From NCBI RefSeq assembly GCF_021535045.1, contig NZ_CP091056.1, positions 682,001 to 746,000 on the forward strand: a stretch of 64,000 bases of DNA, in the 5' to 3' direction. The notes beneath the pieces are model-generated. The model was not told where the DNA came from. It saw only the letters and a list, made by a program, of their open reading frames with translations, and did no database searches. The position numbers and the translations under genes are program-made. How positions within the stretch are numbered: the stretch's first letter is position 1; the number at the start of each line of letters is the position of its first letter. Of the stretch, positions 31,020-42,019 are shown one piece after another. Source of the DNA: Ornithinimicrobium sp. INDO-MA30-4 (lineage in GTDB: Bacteria; Actinomycetota; Actinomycetes; Actinomycetales; Dermatophilaceae).

Positions 31020-31396
31020 ATGAGCGAGAAGACCAAGCCCGAAATTGAGTTCCCCGGGGAGAACCCGCCGAGCGAGTTGGAGCTAGAGGACATCATCGTT
31101 GGCGATGGTGCCGAGGCCACCCCGGCTCCACCATTGCTGCGCACTATGTCGGTGTCTCCTGGTCCACCGGTGAAGAGTTCGACGCATCGTGGAACCGCGG
31201 TCAGCCGCTGTCCTTCACCGTTGGCGTCGGCCAGGTCATCCAGGGCTGGGACACCGGCCTGTTGGGCATGAAGGTCGGCGGACGCCGTCGGATCACCATC
31301 CCGCCGCACCTCGGCTACGGTGACCGCGGCGCTGGCAACGTGATCAAGGGTGGCGAAACCCTGATCTTCGTGGTTGACCTTGAGGACGTTTCCTAG
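31020..31396 (+). CDS. Cytosolic FKBP-type peptidyl-prolyl isomerase
   Basis: Single-domain FKBP, ~125 residues, no signal peptide. N-terminal KPEIEFPGENPPSELELEDI, then IAAHYVGVSWSTGEEFDASW, PLSFTVGVGQVIQGWDTGLL and RRRITIPPHLGYGDRGAG, all active-site signatures. A one-base break near 31120 (CCCCGGCTCC needs one more G) joins AEATPGSTIAAHY. Its stop overlaps the DUF3866 gene on the other strand. Probably preceded by its own promoter because a terminator separates it from the FKBP lipoprotein. Confidence 0.9.
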
Positions 31397-32509
31397 AGGA
31401 CTCATCGCGCGGGGCGTCTTGCAGCTGGTCGGCTGCGAGGCGCCCCGCTGCCATTGCTGCTAAGAAGGCAATCGGGTCATCGCTCAGTCCTCGGCCCATG
31501 GTCGAGAGTCGCACTGGCGTCTGGTCCAGTGCCGCTAGCCCATCAGCGCAGGAAACCGTAGCCACCCCAAGATGTGGCGCTGCGCCCACGAGATCAGCCA
31601 CTTGCCGCTCCACTTGGATACGCAAATCCTCGTCAATGCCCACGCCGGAAAGGTCGGGCAGGGCCAAGGTCGCCGGACGATTCAGGACTCGCCCGTATGC
31701 GGTGATCGAGTGATGCGAGAGGCCCCGGTGACGTGGACGTGGGTCAGCGCCAGACAGCCGCAAGCAACCGATTGGCCGGCCGTTCAAAACGGCCGCCGCG
31801 TTCAGTGCCTCACCGGCAGCGACCCCGGAGAACCCCCAGCGAGTGCCCGTCCCTAAATTGCCTGGCCCTTGAGCGATGATCGCGATATCGGCCTGCACTA
31901 TGTGCCGGGCGGCCAGCAGGCCAGTGTGAATCGTGACCGCCTCAAGATCGCCGCCATAGCTCTGGCCGGTGGTGATCACACTCGCTAACCAGCCGTGCTC
32001 GCGAAGCGTTGCTGCCGACCGTGAGAAGGCCGCTGGCAAGGCTCCGCCATCAGCCATCACGTAGGCGACTGTGAGGGCAGGGTTAGTGAGCCTGATGCCG
32101 GCAATGATGGCCGGCACACTGGAGTGCAGGTCGGCGACGACCACCGGCATACCGCCAATCGAGTCTGCGTCTTCAAGCACCTCGTGATGCGGACTCTCCT
32201 GGTCATCGACGCCGAGCACCATGGTCTGCGTCGGGGTGTAGCGCGCTTGACCAGGTGGCCAGGACCGCGGTGCGGCTCAGGCAGCCGATCAAGGTTAGCG
32301 ACCACCATGGCCAGGCCTCCTGTGCCGAGGCCTTTGACGACGGTGGTGATGTTGAGCAGCACTTTGTCACCCACCTCCGGCTGGCCGACCTCAGCGAGGT
32401 AGGCCAGAGCGCGCATCTGACCGTGCTGCTCCACCTCGACGGTGAAGACCGCTGCACCATTCCAACCGTCGTGTTTGCCGCTGACTACTCCCAAGGCCCA
32501 ATCGATCAC
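31344..32509 (-). CDS. DUF3866 family protein
   Basis: About 388 residues, GTG start at 32507-32509. N-terminal part: IDWALGVVSGKHDGWNGAAV, ALAYLAEVGQPEVGDKVLLN and GLGTGGLAMVVANL. A break near 32247 leads to VADLHSSVPAIIAGIRL, YVMADGGALPAAFSRS, TTGQSYGGDLEAVTIHTGLL and GPGNLGTGTRWGFSGV, which are DUF3866 signatures. The family is actinobacterial and sits between pafA and pafBC; function unknown. The 53-base convergent overlap with the FKBP gene and the unusual basic tail suggest the true stop is hidden by another indel. Confidence 0.82.
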
Positions 32510-32544
32510 AGGGATTACCCTACGGCTCAGGTAGCGTGCGCTCT

Positions 32545-33561
32545 ATGGTTCGACCTAGTCCAGCAGCAGTGAAGACAGAGCGTCTGTTGAATTTGGTGAT
32601 CTGTCTGCTCTACACCCGTCGGCCGCTGAGCAAGGCCCGGATTCGCAAACTTGTCCCGCAATATCAGGACAGCAGCCCTGATGCCTTCGACCGGATGTTT
32701 GAGCGCGACAAGGACGAGCTCAGGGAGCTGGGCATCCCGCTGCGCACCGAGGCGATCGTTGAATCGTTCGAAGACGACCTGGGATACCGCATCGATGAGC
32801 GCGAATACCGACTACCCGATGTCGAGTTCTCCGCCGATGAACTGGCGGTCATTGGGTTAGCCAGCCGAGCGTGGTCGCAGGCTTCATTGGCCGGCCCAGC
32901 GGCTCAAGCGTTGCGCAAGTTGCAAGCTTCGGGGCTGGAGCGCGACGACGCCAGTGTCCTCGGGCTCGAGCCGTTACTGCACACCGCGGAGCCGCAGTTT
33001 GAAGCCGTCCGCAAAGCGGTCGTTCAGCAATACGCCATCAGTTTTTCGTATCGGTCTGGGCGAGACCGCGCCCTCAGCGAACGCAAGGTTGAGCCGTGGG
33101 CGCTGACCAACTGGCACGGCCGGTGGTATCTGACTGGTTTTGACCAAGACCGCCAAGCAGCCCGAGTTTTCCGGCTGGACCGGTTCTCCGGCAAGGCCAG
33201 CAAGCTGCGCAAACAACGGACATACCAAGTGCCGACCGACCACGATCCGCGGGCGATGATCACCGCCAGCCAAAATGGCTCGTCCACCTCGGCAGTCCAG
33301 CTGCAACTGAGAAGCGGCAAGGGCGCGAGTCTGCGCAAACAAGCTGCCCGGATCGCCACCGGCGAAGTCTGGGACGAGGTCACCATTGAAGGCGCGCGGC
33401 TCGACCGCATCGTGCCCGACATCTTGAGCCTGGGGCCAGACGCAGTCGTCACCGCGCCGCAGGAAGCCCGAGTTGCCGTTCGAGCAGCCATCCAGCGGAT
33501 CCTGAACACACACCAGGGGGTGAAGCATGACAACGTTCGAATCGGCCACCGCGCGCCTTGA
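32545..33561 (+). CDS. pafB: WYL-domain transcriptional regulator PafB
   Basis: 338 residues: an N-terminal winged helix (KTERLLNLVICLLYTRRPLS), a WYL domain (VVQQYAISFSYRSGRDRALS then ALTNWHGRWYLTGFDQDR) and a C-terminal WCX extension. PafBC activates the LexA/RecA-independent DNA-damage response in mycobacteria, probably through single-stranded DNA binding by WYL. In the given sequence the stop is at 33561, but adding one G to the run of five near 33520 would end the protein at GGEA with a TGA that overlaps the pafC ATG in the classical ATGA fashion; I think that is the true end. Confidence 0.9.
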   Translation: MVRPSPAAVKTERLLNLVICLLYTRRPLSKARIRKLVPQYQDSSPDAFDRMFERDKDELRELGIPLRTEAIVESFEDDLGYRIDEREYRLPDVEFSADELAVIGLASRAWSQASLAGPAAQALRKLQASGLERDDASVLGLEPLLHTAEPQFEAVRKAVVQQYAISFSYRSGRDRALSERKVEPWALTNWHGRWYLTGFDQDRQAARVFRLDRFSGKASKLRKQRTYQVPTDHDPRAMITASQNGSSTSAVQLQLRSGKGASLRKQAARIATGEVWDEVTIEGARLDRIVPDILSLGPDAVVTAPQEARVAVRAAIQRILNTHQGVKHDNVRIGHRAP

Positions 33562-34487
33562 TCGCCTCCTCACCCTGGTCCCGTGGTTGATGACCAACCA
33601 AGGGATCGACTTGGCGGAGGTCGCTGCGAGTTTTGACGTCAGCCAAGAGCAGATTGTTGATGATCTACAACTGCTCTTTGTCTGCGGCACCCCGGCCACA
33701 TGCCAGATGACTTGATTGAGGCATCGTGGGAAGGCGGAAAGCTCTATGTCGGCAATGCCGACACCATCGCGACCCCATTGCGGCTAGGTCGCGATGAGGC
33801 CTTGGCCTTGATCGTGGCGCTTCGTGCCCTCGCAGCCAGCACAGACCCGGCCAATCGTGACGCTATCGACCGCGCGCTGATGAAACTTGAGCAGGCATCG
33901 GGGAGTCCGGCAACGTGGCCAACCGGGTCAGTTTTGCCGTCGAAGATGATCAAGACGCAGCAAATCACCTAGAGCGTCTGCGCTCGGCGCTAAGTGATCA
34001 TCGACGCGTCAGCATCACCTACCTGGCAGCCTCACGCGATGAGTCCACCGAGCGCGACGTCGACCCGATGCGTGTCGTCCAGGTTGGGGGCTACTGGTAT
34101 CTCGAGGGTTGGTGCCACCGAGCAGACGACGTGCGGCTCTTCCGCCTCGATCGAATTGAAGCACTCACGGTGCTCGACCAAGACGGCACTCCGCCAGAGC
34201 ATGCAACATCCCGCCCGATTGGCCCGGGCGTCTTCCGGCCCAGTGAGCAAGACGAGCTTGTTTTGCTGGTCTTGGAGCCAAGTGCTGCGTGGGTGGTGGA
34301 GCAATTCCCGGTGGAGAGTGTCGTCGAGTTGGCTGATGGCTATCTCGAGGTAGGGATCAGAGTGGCTGACCCACAATGGCTGACCCGATTGATCTGGCGG
34401 TTAGGTGGTCAAGCACGAGTGGTCTCTCCGGCGTCTTTGGTCGAATCTATTCGTCACGCAGCCCAGACAGCGCTGGCGCTGGGTTAA
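33527..34487 (+). CDS. pafC: WYL-domain transcriptional regulator PafC
   Basis: About 320 residues, partner of PafB in the DNA-damage activator. Winged helix at the N-terminus (SATARLDRLLTLVPWLM, GIDLAEVAASFDVSQEQIV), then LIEASWEGGKLYVGNAD and the WYL domain RRVSITYLAASRDESTERDV with GGYWYLEGWCHRADDVRLF. Two breaks: near 33695-33700 (joins LFVCGTPGHMPDDLIE) and near 33908-33915 (joins SGSPGNVANRVSFAVED). Starts inside the pafB 3' end, so translational coupling is likely. tatA follows after 94 bases. Confidence 0.88.
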
Positions 34488-34581
34488 AGAGAACTCAGCC
34501 ACAGGGAACACTCAGTGGTTCGGGAGTAGACTAGAAACGCTCAGGTCCCGTGAGCCAGAGATCAACGCAGAGAGGCACACC

Positions 34582-34848
34582 GTGTTAAGGAACATCCAAG
34601 GCTGGCCATTGGTCATCATCATTCTGGCCATCATTATTTTGGTGGGCTGGAAGCGCTTGCCAGACGCTGCGCGCAGTGTGGGTCGTTCCATGCGCATCTT
34701 GAAGTCTGAGGTCGAGCAGATGGGCAGCGATAAGGACGAACAGCCCAGCGCCGCCAGCACCGACACCGTCGACGGCGAAGCCAAGGCCGCCACTGATAAC
34801 GAGTCTGAGGCGACCGCGCACAACAACGATGAGCGCCCCAACACTTAA
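34582..34848 (+). CDS. tatA: Sec-independent translocase subunit TatA
   Basis: 88-residue twin-arginine translocase pore subunit. GTG start, with GAGAGG 6 bases upstream. A single membrane helix WPLVIIILAIIILVGWKRLP is followed by the amphipathic helix ARSVGRSMRILKSEVEQM and a charged disordered tail. The helix ends in GWKRLP, near the family FG/LP hinge. Order pafC-tatA-tatC is classical for Actinobacteria; tatB is not in the window, as usual. Confidence 0.93.
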   Translation: MLRNIQGWPLVIIILAIIILVGWKRLPDAARSVGRSMRILKSEVEQMGSDKDEQPSAASTDTVDGEAKAATDNESEATAHNNDERPNT

Positions 34849-34865
34849 TCACTGATCGGTTAGCC

Positions 34866-35690
34866 GTGCCCTCTGTCAAACGTAAGCAGCGCGACCCCGA
34901 GGGGCGGATGGCGCTGTCGGAACACTTCATTGAGTTCCGCAACCGGGTTGTTGTTGCCGTTATCGCGACGATCGCTGCCGCCATCGTTGGCTGGATCTTT
35001 TACGACCAAATCCTCGAGGTCATTCTCGACCCAGTGACGGGCAAGACGGACGCGGACGGCGATCCCTTGGTCAGCACCAACTTCTCAAATTCGCTGACCG
35101 CGCCCTTTGCTATTCAGTTGAAAGTCTCGCTGTTCACCGGGTTTGTCCTTTCAAGCCCAGTCTGGATTTGGCAACTGTGGGCGTTCTTGCTGCCTGGCCT
35201 GAAGCCAAGGGAGCGCAAATTAGCCCTCTGGTTCTTTGCAGCTTCCGTGCCGCTCTTCTTCGCGGGTTGCGCTTTGGCTGCCTGGGCATTGCCGCAAACA
35301 ACCGGTGTGCTGCTGACTTTCATCCCCGAGGCGGCAGGCACTGGCTTGTTGGACGGCACGATGTACCTCAACTTTGTGCTCTATTTTGTCATCGCGTTTG
35401 GTGTCGCGTTTCTGCTTCCTGTCTTTATGGTCGGGTTCAACAGCATCGGGTTCTTCCCCGTCCGGTTGATGATTAGCGGGTGGCGGATCGCCCTGCTCGC
35501 TGTGCTCCTCTTTGCTGCGATGGCGACCCCCGATCCCAGTTTGTGGACGATGTTCGCCTTGGCAGCCCCTATGTTCGCGCTCTACTGGGTCGCGGTCGGT
35601 GTGTCAGCGATCAACGAGCGCCGCCGCAAGAAGAAAGACCCGGAGTGGACTAAGGCGTCCGATACTGAGGCCAGCAGCATCGAGGCCTAG
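34866..35690 (+). CDS. tatC: Sec-independent translocase subunit TatC
   Basis: Intact 274-residue, six-helix inner-membrane protein that binds twin-arginine signal peptides. The cytosolic N-terminus MALSEHFIEFRNRVVV corresponds to the conserved HL.ELR motif (Glu in EFRNR). Further markers: SSPVWIWQLWAFLLPGL.P.ER and FGVAFLLPVFMV, the FG.xFE-like region. A basic, charged C-terminal tail (NERRRKKKDPEW) is cytosolic. GTG start 17 bases after tatA; same operon. HelY follows after 42 bases. Confidence 0.94.
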   Translation: MPSVKRKQRDPEGRMALSEHFIEFRNRVVVAVIATIAAAIVGWIFYDQILEVILDPVTGKTDADGDPLVSTNFSNSLTAPFAIQLKVSLFTGFVLSSPVWIWQLWAFLLPGLKPRERKLALWFFAASVPLFFAGCALAAWALPQTTGVLLTFIPEAAGTGLLDGTMYLNFVLYFVIAFGVAFLLPVFMVGFNSIGFFPVRLMISGWRIALLAVLLFAAMATPDPSLWTMFALAAPMFALYWVAVGVSAINERRRKKKDPEWTKASDTEASSIEA

Positions 35691-35732
35691 GGCCTGCACG
35701 ATCTGACAAAGGTGCTGACGTAGCCTGAACCT

Positions 35733-38551
35733 ATGGCATCACCAGCAGAACGTTATGCGGCTGCCCGGCGTCGGAGTGCTCGTGAGGCCTCTCCCGCAGG
35801 CAAGTTTGAAGCAAATCTCCCGTTTGAATTAGATGACTTCCAGCGCGAGGCGATTGATGCGGTCGCCCAAGGGGCCGGAGTGCTGGTGGCGGCTCCGACA
35901 GGATCGGGCAAAACCATCGTGGGGAGTTCGCTGTCGACCTGGCCTTGCGGACTGGTCGCAAAGCCTTCTACACGACGCCGATTAAGGCCCTCTCGAATCA
36001 GAAGTACAACGATCTCGTCGCGGTGCACGGCCCCGACAACGTCGGCCTGTTGACCGGCGACTCCTCGATCAACGGAGAGGCGCCGATCGTCGTCATGACC
36101 ACCGAGGTCTTGCGAAACATGATGTATTCGGGGTCGCATACCCTGACCAACCTCAGTTATGTCGTGATGGATGAGGTGCACTACCTCGCAGATCGCTTCC
36201 GTGGCGCTGTTTGGGAAGAAGTGATCATCCACCTGCCTGAGTCAGTGCAAGTGATTTCACTGTCCGCCACGGTCAGTAACGCTGAGGAGTTCGGCGATTG
36301 GCTGCGCACTGTGCGGGGGAACACCGAGGTCATCGTCAGCGAGCACCGCCCAGTCCCACTGTGGCAGCACATGATGGTGGGCAAGCGGATGATGGACCTC
36401 TTTGTCCAGGAGCCGGGAAGCACCCCGGGTGAGGGCGGCACTACACGGATCAACCCGGAGTTGCTAGAGGCCATCCGGTCTTCGGAACGCGCAACGACCG
36501 GTTGGCGACGCGATGACCCAGGCGCTCCGCGCGGGCGTCGGGGCAAGGTCTCCAACAAGCACTCATCCAACAACGGCCCCAGTGGCGATCGGGGTGCACT
36601 CCCCGGTGGCACGGCTTCGCGCGCTCAAGTCATTGAACAGTTGGACCGGGCTGGTCTGTTGCCCGCGATCACGTTTATCTTTTCGCGGGCAGGCTGTGAC
36701 GGCGCCGTCGGCCAACTCCTCTCGCGCAACACTCGCCTCATCCCGATCGAACGGGGCCTTGAGATTCGACGCAAGGTCGAAGAACGCGTCGCTGAGATCG
36801 GCGATAGCGATCTCAGCGTCTTGGGCTACCGAGACTTTGTTGAGGGGCTCACTCGTGGTTTTGCCGCTCACCACGCCGGCATGTTGCCGCTGTTCCGTGA
36901 ATTGGTGGAGGAGTTCTTCACCGCTGGGGACGTGCGCGCAGTGTTTGCCACCGAGACTTTGGCGTTGGGCATCAACATGCCCGCCCGCACGGTCGTTTTG
37001 GAAAAGCTGGTCAAGTTCAATGGTGAGTCACACGCCCCAGTGACTCCGGCCGAATACACGCAATTGACGGGTCGCGCTGGTCGGCGGGGCATCGACTTCG
37101 AGGGCCATGCCGTCGTCTTGCATCGTCGCGGCCTTGACCCTTTGATGTCGCTGGGCTGGCCTCGGCTCGCACCTTCAAACTGCGCTCAAGCTTCAAGCCC
37201 AGCTATAACATGGCGGTGAATCTTGTTGCTCGGTTTGGCCGCGATGAAGCCGGTGAATTGCTCCAGTCCTCCTTTGCCCAGTTCCAGGCGGATGCTGGCG
37301 TTGTCGGTCTCACCTCGCAACTGCGTAAGAATGAGGCTGCGCTGGATGGCTACCGGGAGTCGATGACCTGCCACCTCGGTGATTTCGGCGAGTATTCGCG
37401 GATCCGGCAGCGCATCACTGCTACGGAGAAGTCCAACTCGCGCCGGCGCGCTGCGACTCGGCGATCGGCTATCGCGGGCAGCTTGGAGAAGTTGCACCGT
37501 GGTGATGTCATCCACCTGTCCAGTGGCCGTCGCCGTGGAATGGCTGTTGTCTTGGCCGGCTCCGGGGAGTCGGTCGCGGCCCGGAGCCAACCGTGCTGAC
37601 GGTGGATGCACAAGTGCGCAGGCTGGGCGTTTCTGAGTTGGAGAAGCCAGTGCACGCCTTGGACAAACTGCAGGTGCCAGCGCACTTCAACCCCCGAAAT
37701 GCCAAGTCGCGGCGAGATCTCGCCGCCACGTTGCGGATCAAGGTGCCCGACGACGCCCATCTGCGCCACAAGAGCACTGAAGCGGCCGACGAGGCGATGG
37801 ATGAAGCCACGGCGGCTGAGCTGCACGAATTGCGAGCAGCCATGAAGCGTCACCCCTGCCACCAGTGCCCAGAGCGTGAGGACCACGCCAGGTGGGCAGC
37901 GAGGTGGTGGAAACTACGGGCTGAATCGGATGACCTGCAACGCAAGATCAGCGGCCGCACTAACACCGTTGCCCGCACTTTGATCGGATCTGTGACTTGC
38001 TGTCCGAGTTGGGATACCTCAGCAAAGACGGGCGACAGGTCACTGAAGAAGGCCAAAAACTGCGCCGCCTCTACACCGAGCAAGATCTCGTAGCCGCCGA
38101 ATGCCTGCGCCGCGGCACGTGGAACCGCCTAGATGCCCCGTCGCTGGCTGGTGCACTCAGCATGCTGATCCACGAGCCACGCGGTGAGGAGCAACTTGAG
38201 CCCCGGATGCCCAACGTCGAAACGACTGAGGCTTATCACGAGATGGTCGCCGTCTGGTCGCAACTGCAAGACCGTGAGGCGGACAAGCGACTCGCCTCGG
38301 CCGGCCAACTCGATGCGGGCATTGCCTGGATGATCCACCGCTGGGCATCGGGTGGAAGCCTGGAAGATGTGCTCAAGGGCAGCGATATGTCAGCCGGAGA
38401 CTTTGTCCGACGCAGTCGCCAAGTGATTGACCTCTTGGGGCAGGTTGCCCAAGCTGCCCAGCCGGACGTCGCTGATAACGCTCGCAGCGCCACTGCTGCC
38501 ATGCTGCGTGGGGTATTGCGGCCGATCGTCTCGGCTAGTCAGGGCTCGTAG
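35733..38551 (+). CDS. helY: SKI2/Mtr4-like DEAD/DExH RNA helicase HelY
   Basis: Large helicase of ~939 residues, probably acting in RNA processing. Motif I APTGSGKTIVGEFAVDLALR, Ia TTPIKALSNQKYNDL, II VVMDEVHYLADR, III ISLSATVSNAEEFG, VI QLTGRAGRRGIDFEG. A basic insert (GRRGKVSNKHSSNN) and a DSHCT-type C-terminal helical domain (LLSELGYLSKDGRQVT, WMIHRWASGGSLEDVL) are present. Four breaks: at 35921-35924 (GGGG should be GGGGG), near 37165, near 37590 and near 37985. Located after tatC as in other Actinobacteria; a 5'-3' exonuclease gene converges on it. Confidence 0.92.
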
Positions 38552-38563
38552 TCGTCAGGGGCC

Positions 38564-39497
38564 TTAACGCTGTAGGTCCAGGGCTGAGAGCAGTCGCCCG
38601 ACAGAGTTCTCGATGCCATAAGCGGCAATGAGTTCTTCAAGGGTGGCTGGGTCCGCGATCTCGCGGGCAGAGTCACCGGGATGTTGGGCAAAGGCGCGTC
38701 GTCAGCAACTTTGACCACCTTGGGCGCGACGTCGAGATAGTCAGAAGCGGCCTCTAGGTTCTTTCGGCGTGCGCCTTTGATTGCCGGGTCGCCGTTGTCG
38801 ACGGCAGCACGAACGCCGGCCAGCGTGCCGTAGGTCTCGATCAACGCAGCGGCCGTTTTGTCACCGATGCCCTTCACCCCGGGCAACCCGTCGCTGGTGT
38901 CACCACGCAGCGTCGCCATGTCAGCGTACGCAGCGCCGGTAGGCACGCCGTAACGCTCCTGCAGCGACGACTGAGTCAGCACTTCAGCATCGCGGACTCC
39001 CGCTTTGGCGGTATAGATCACCCGCACGGGGGCAACATCATCAATCAGTTGGAAAAGGTCGCGGTCTCCGGTGACGACGTCGACAGCGACCCGGCCCGAA
39101 TACTGAGCCGTGTAGGTGCCGATCACGTCATCAGCTTCGTAGCCGTCAGAGCCAATGACGGGGATGCCAACGGACTCGATGACTCGACGCAAGAGGGGCA
39201 CCTGGACATTGAGATCCTCGGGCGCGTCTTCCTTGTCGGTCGTGCCCTCAATCAACCGGTGCGACTTGTACGTCGGGATCGCATCGGTGCGAAAGGCTGG
39301 TCGCCAGTCGTTATCCCAGCAGCAGACCAAGTGAGTTGGCTCGAATCGCGTCACCAGCGTGGCGATCATGTCGCTCAACCCACGGATGGCATTCGTTGGG
39401 GTGCCATCCGGCGCGGGGAAGACTCCTTCACACCGAAGTAAGCCCGGTAGTACAACGAGGCCGTGTCTAAGAGCAACAATCGCGATTCGGAGGTCAT
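38564..39497 (-). CDS. 5'-3' exonuclease (Pol I-type FEN domain)
   Basis: About 311 residues: a stand-alone FEN-1-like nuclease. The N-terminus TSESRLLLLDTASLYYRAYF is joined to ESFPAPDGTPTNAIRG by adding one T near 39425. Metal-binding acidic clusters appear in LVCCWDNDWRP, GYEADDVIGTY and VVTGDRDLFQL; the H3TH motif GLPGVKGIGDKTAAALIETY follows. A second break near 38675 reveals the end ATLEELIAAYGIENS and LLSALDLQR, with TAA at 38564-38566. It removes RNA primers or flaps, complementing or backing up PolA. Convergent with helY. Confidence 0.9.
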
Positions 39498-39517
39498 GGC
39501 TCATAGGCTATGTGCTT

Positions 39518-39991
39518 ATGGAGTCTTTGGATCGCCACATCGTCACTCTTTTGGCGCGTGAGGGGCGGATGAGTTTCGCCGATCTTGGCCGCAAGGTCGG
39601 TCTTTCGACCTCTGCGGTCCACCAACGGGTCAAGCGACTTGAAGACCGGGGCATCATCGCCGGCTACCGAGCCGAGATCAACCACACAGCCGTCGGGCTA
39701 CCCCTCACTGCGCTCATTTCGGTGGTGCCGTTCGACCCTTCCGCGCCTGACGACATACCCGAACGGTTGACTGGCGTGCCACAGATTGTCTCGTGCTGGT
39801 CTGTGGCGGGCGATGAAAACTATGTGTTGCTAATCCGGGTACAGCGGCCCCAAGAATTAGAAGAATTGCTGGCCACCATTCGCGCCAAAGGCCAGTGCAG
39901 CACCCACACCACCGTGGTTCTTTCCACTCCGTGGGAGGGCCGGGCAGCGATGGTGCCAGTTGACCCGCCAACGGTGACGCCCGGGTCTTAG
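39518..39991 (+). CDS. Lrp/AsnC family transcriptional regulator
   Basis: Intact 157-residue regulator. Helix-turn-helix: SLDRHIVTLLAREGRMSFAD with GRKVGLSTSAVHQRVKRLED; then the RAM/AsnC ligand-binding domain (GLPLTALISVVPFDP, ENYVLLIRVQRPQELEELL). Such regulators bind amino acids and often control the neighbouring amino-acid metabolism genes. It lies 21 bases from the divergent exonuclease gene, about 0.5 kb from the end of kamA, and about 2 kb from the GCAAT-type repeats between kamA and kdd. A lysine-responsive role for the kam cluster is plausible but inferred. Its stop overlaps the EbsC gene. Confidence 0.92.
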   Translation: MESLDRHIVTLLAREGRMSFADLGRKVGLSTSAVHQRVKRLEDRGIIAGYRAEINHTAVGLPLTALISVVPFDPSAPDDIPERLTGVPQIVSCWSVAGDENYVLLIRVQRPQELEELLATIRAKGQCSTHTTVVLSTPWEGRAAMVPVDPPTVTPGS

Positions 39992-40480
39992 GCCTTGGCG
40001 ATCCGCGCGATAGCTCCGCCGGTGAGCCGCAATAGGTCGTGTGGCGCTAATTCCAGATCAAACCCGCGCTTGCCGCCGGACACCAGAATGGTGTCGAAAT
40101 TGTCAGCGCTTGCGTCGAGAAAGGTCGCCAACGCCTTGCGTTGACCAATCGGGCTGATGCCGCCAAGCACATATCCGGTGCTTCGCTCGGCCTCCTGGGT
40201 CCCGGCCATCGCCACTTTCTTCACTCCAGCCGCAGCTGCGAGCGCCTTCAGGTCAAGAGTCCCGGCGACGGGAACGATGCCCACCAGCAGCGTGGTGTCG
40301 CCCTTGACCAACAGGGTTTTAAAACCCGAGCAGGGTCGACACCCAGTGCTTGTGCGGCTTCTAGCCCGTATGACTCTGCGCTCGGGTCATGCTCGTAGGG
40401 CAAAGTCCGATAGTGCGCACCGTCGGCATCAAGCGCCGCGGTTGCCGGGGTCCCACCTGCGGTTCGCTTCTTTTAGCCAC
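39988..40480 (-). CDS. ybaK: Cys-tRNA(Pro)/Cys-tRNA(Cys) deacylase (YbaK/EbsC)
   Basis: About 164 residues, GTG at 40478-40480. After adding one G near 40453 and one T in the run at 40317-40320, it reads VAKRSEPQVGTPATAALDADG, AHYRTLPYEHDPSAESYGLE, AAQALGVDPARVFKTLLVKG and GYVLGGISPIGQRKALATFLD, the full YbaK pattern including the GGISP.GQ.. loop. It hydrolyses Cys mischarged on tRNA(Pro) in relatives. The second YbaK-domain protein in this window (5153-5690) is more divergent. Converges with the Lrp gene (4-base overlap) and follows kamA on the same strand. Confidence 0.9.
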
Positions 40481-40501
40481 AGGCCAACTGTAGTAAGCCG
40501 C

Positions 40502-41994
40502 TCACCGAGGCTTAGGGGCGATTTGATCAAGTGATGCCTGGCGGCTCTTAGCCGCCCGTGCCATGGCGGCCTCGTGGAGGGACTCCGCGGTGCCACCATC
40601 TGCGCTAGCGCCGTGGTCACGCCACCACTGTTGCCCGGAGTCTGGCAGGGTGTAAATCGGGTCGTAGTAGACGTATTCGGCGCTGGTGACGTCGACGTCC
40701 TCTGACTCGATCGAGGTGCGGTAGTTCTTGCGCCAGTAGGAAATGCCGCGCTCGCGGTCATAGGTGTCGACCTGGTGCACCCAGCGCTTGCCGACGAAGG
40801 GGACATCACAGACGATGCGGGGTGTGGCAAACCCTGGCAGGTAGCCCATCAGTGAGTGCTGCAGCGCTTGCGCCTCGGCTAGCGAAAGCCGCCAGTGCTC
40901 GGCTGAGGGGATCATGTCGCACATGTAGAAGTAGTACGGGGTGATCGAGGCTTCATCCATCAGCGCAAAGCAGAGGTCGAGGAGGTCCTGGGTGCTGGAG
41001 TTGACCCTCGCATCAGCACGCCTTGATTGCGCACATCGCGCACACCGGCGGCCAACATGGCCTTCGCCGCATCGGCCACGAGGGGAGTCACCGATTGGGC
41101 GTGGTTCACGTGGGTGTGAATGGCCAAGCCAACACCGGACTGACGGGCTTTGGTGGCCACCCGCTCGACACCGGCCACGGTGTCTGGCGCCAACCAGTGC
41201 TGAGGCAGCCCCATCAGAGCTTTAGTGGCAAGGCGGATATCGCGGATGTTGGGGATCTCGATAACTTTGTCGAGAAACGCTTCCAAGTTTTTCCAAGGCA
41301 TGTTGGCGACGTCACCACCGGAGACCACTACGTCTCGCACCGTGGGCGTGTTGCGGATGTAGTCCAGCATGGCCTCTTGGCGATCCATCGGCTTGCCAGC
41401 CAACTTCAACTTGATCACTTGGGGTGTTGAGTTGCCGACCAGGTCCATGCGCGTGCAGTGCCCACAGTATTGGGGACATGTCGGGAGGAGTTCGGCTAGG
41501 ACTTTGGTCGGGTAGCGGTGGGTGAGGCCCTCGGTGGCCCACATGTCGTGCTCGTGCAACGAGTCACGGGTGGCATAGGGATGGCTGGACCATTGCTCCC
41601 GGCGATCGCTCAGCACCGGCAGCATGTAGCGCCGCACGGGGTCGGCATAGAAGGCGGCTGTGTAGTCAGCCCCAGCCTTGGGCATCACGCCGTCAGCCCA
41701 TGTCATCTCGCTGACCATCGTGTTCATCATCTGCGGTGTGACGAGCATCGACATCGTGGCCCGTTCGGCCTGGTCACGCTCGAGGTCGGCATAAAACGCA
41801 TCGGTGAGCAGATCGCCCATCAACTCTTTGAGTTGCTTGATGTTCTTCACACAGTGCGCACGTTGCCATTGCACGTCCGCCCATTGCTGCGACGTGACAC
41901 CAGCCCACCCGCTGAACCTGGTCCAGTCTGGCTCAACGAGCTCATGCTGGCGATAGAGATACGGTTGCTCGATCTTATCGGCCATACGTGGCAT
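40502..41994 (-). CDS. kamA: Lysine 2,3-aminomutase (radical SAM, PLP)
   Basis: Converts L-lysine to L-beta-lysine, first step of lysine fermentation; ~497 residues. The radical-SAM cluster is CPQYCGHCTRMD (C-x3-C-x2-C). PLP/SAM features include VVVSGGDVANMPWKNLEAFL, IPNIRDIRLATKALMGLP, IHTHVNHAQSVTPLV and VRDVRNQGVLMRG. A one-base break near 41009 (three G should be four) joins GVNSSTQDLLDLCFALMDEA to the zinc-binding/C-terminal part ITPYYFYMCDMIPSAEHWR. Start is MPRMADKIEQ at 41994 or MADK at 41985. Divergent from kdd across ~75 bases. Requires SAM, PLP and a reductant. The family is broad, but the kam neighbours make the lysine call strong. Confidence 0.92.
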
Positions 41995-42019
41995 GCTACG
42001 GAGAACGTCCGGCAAAGAG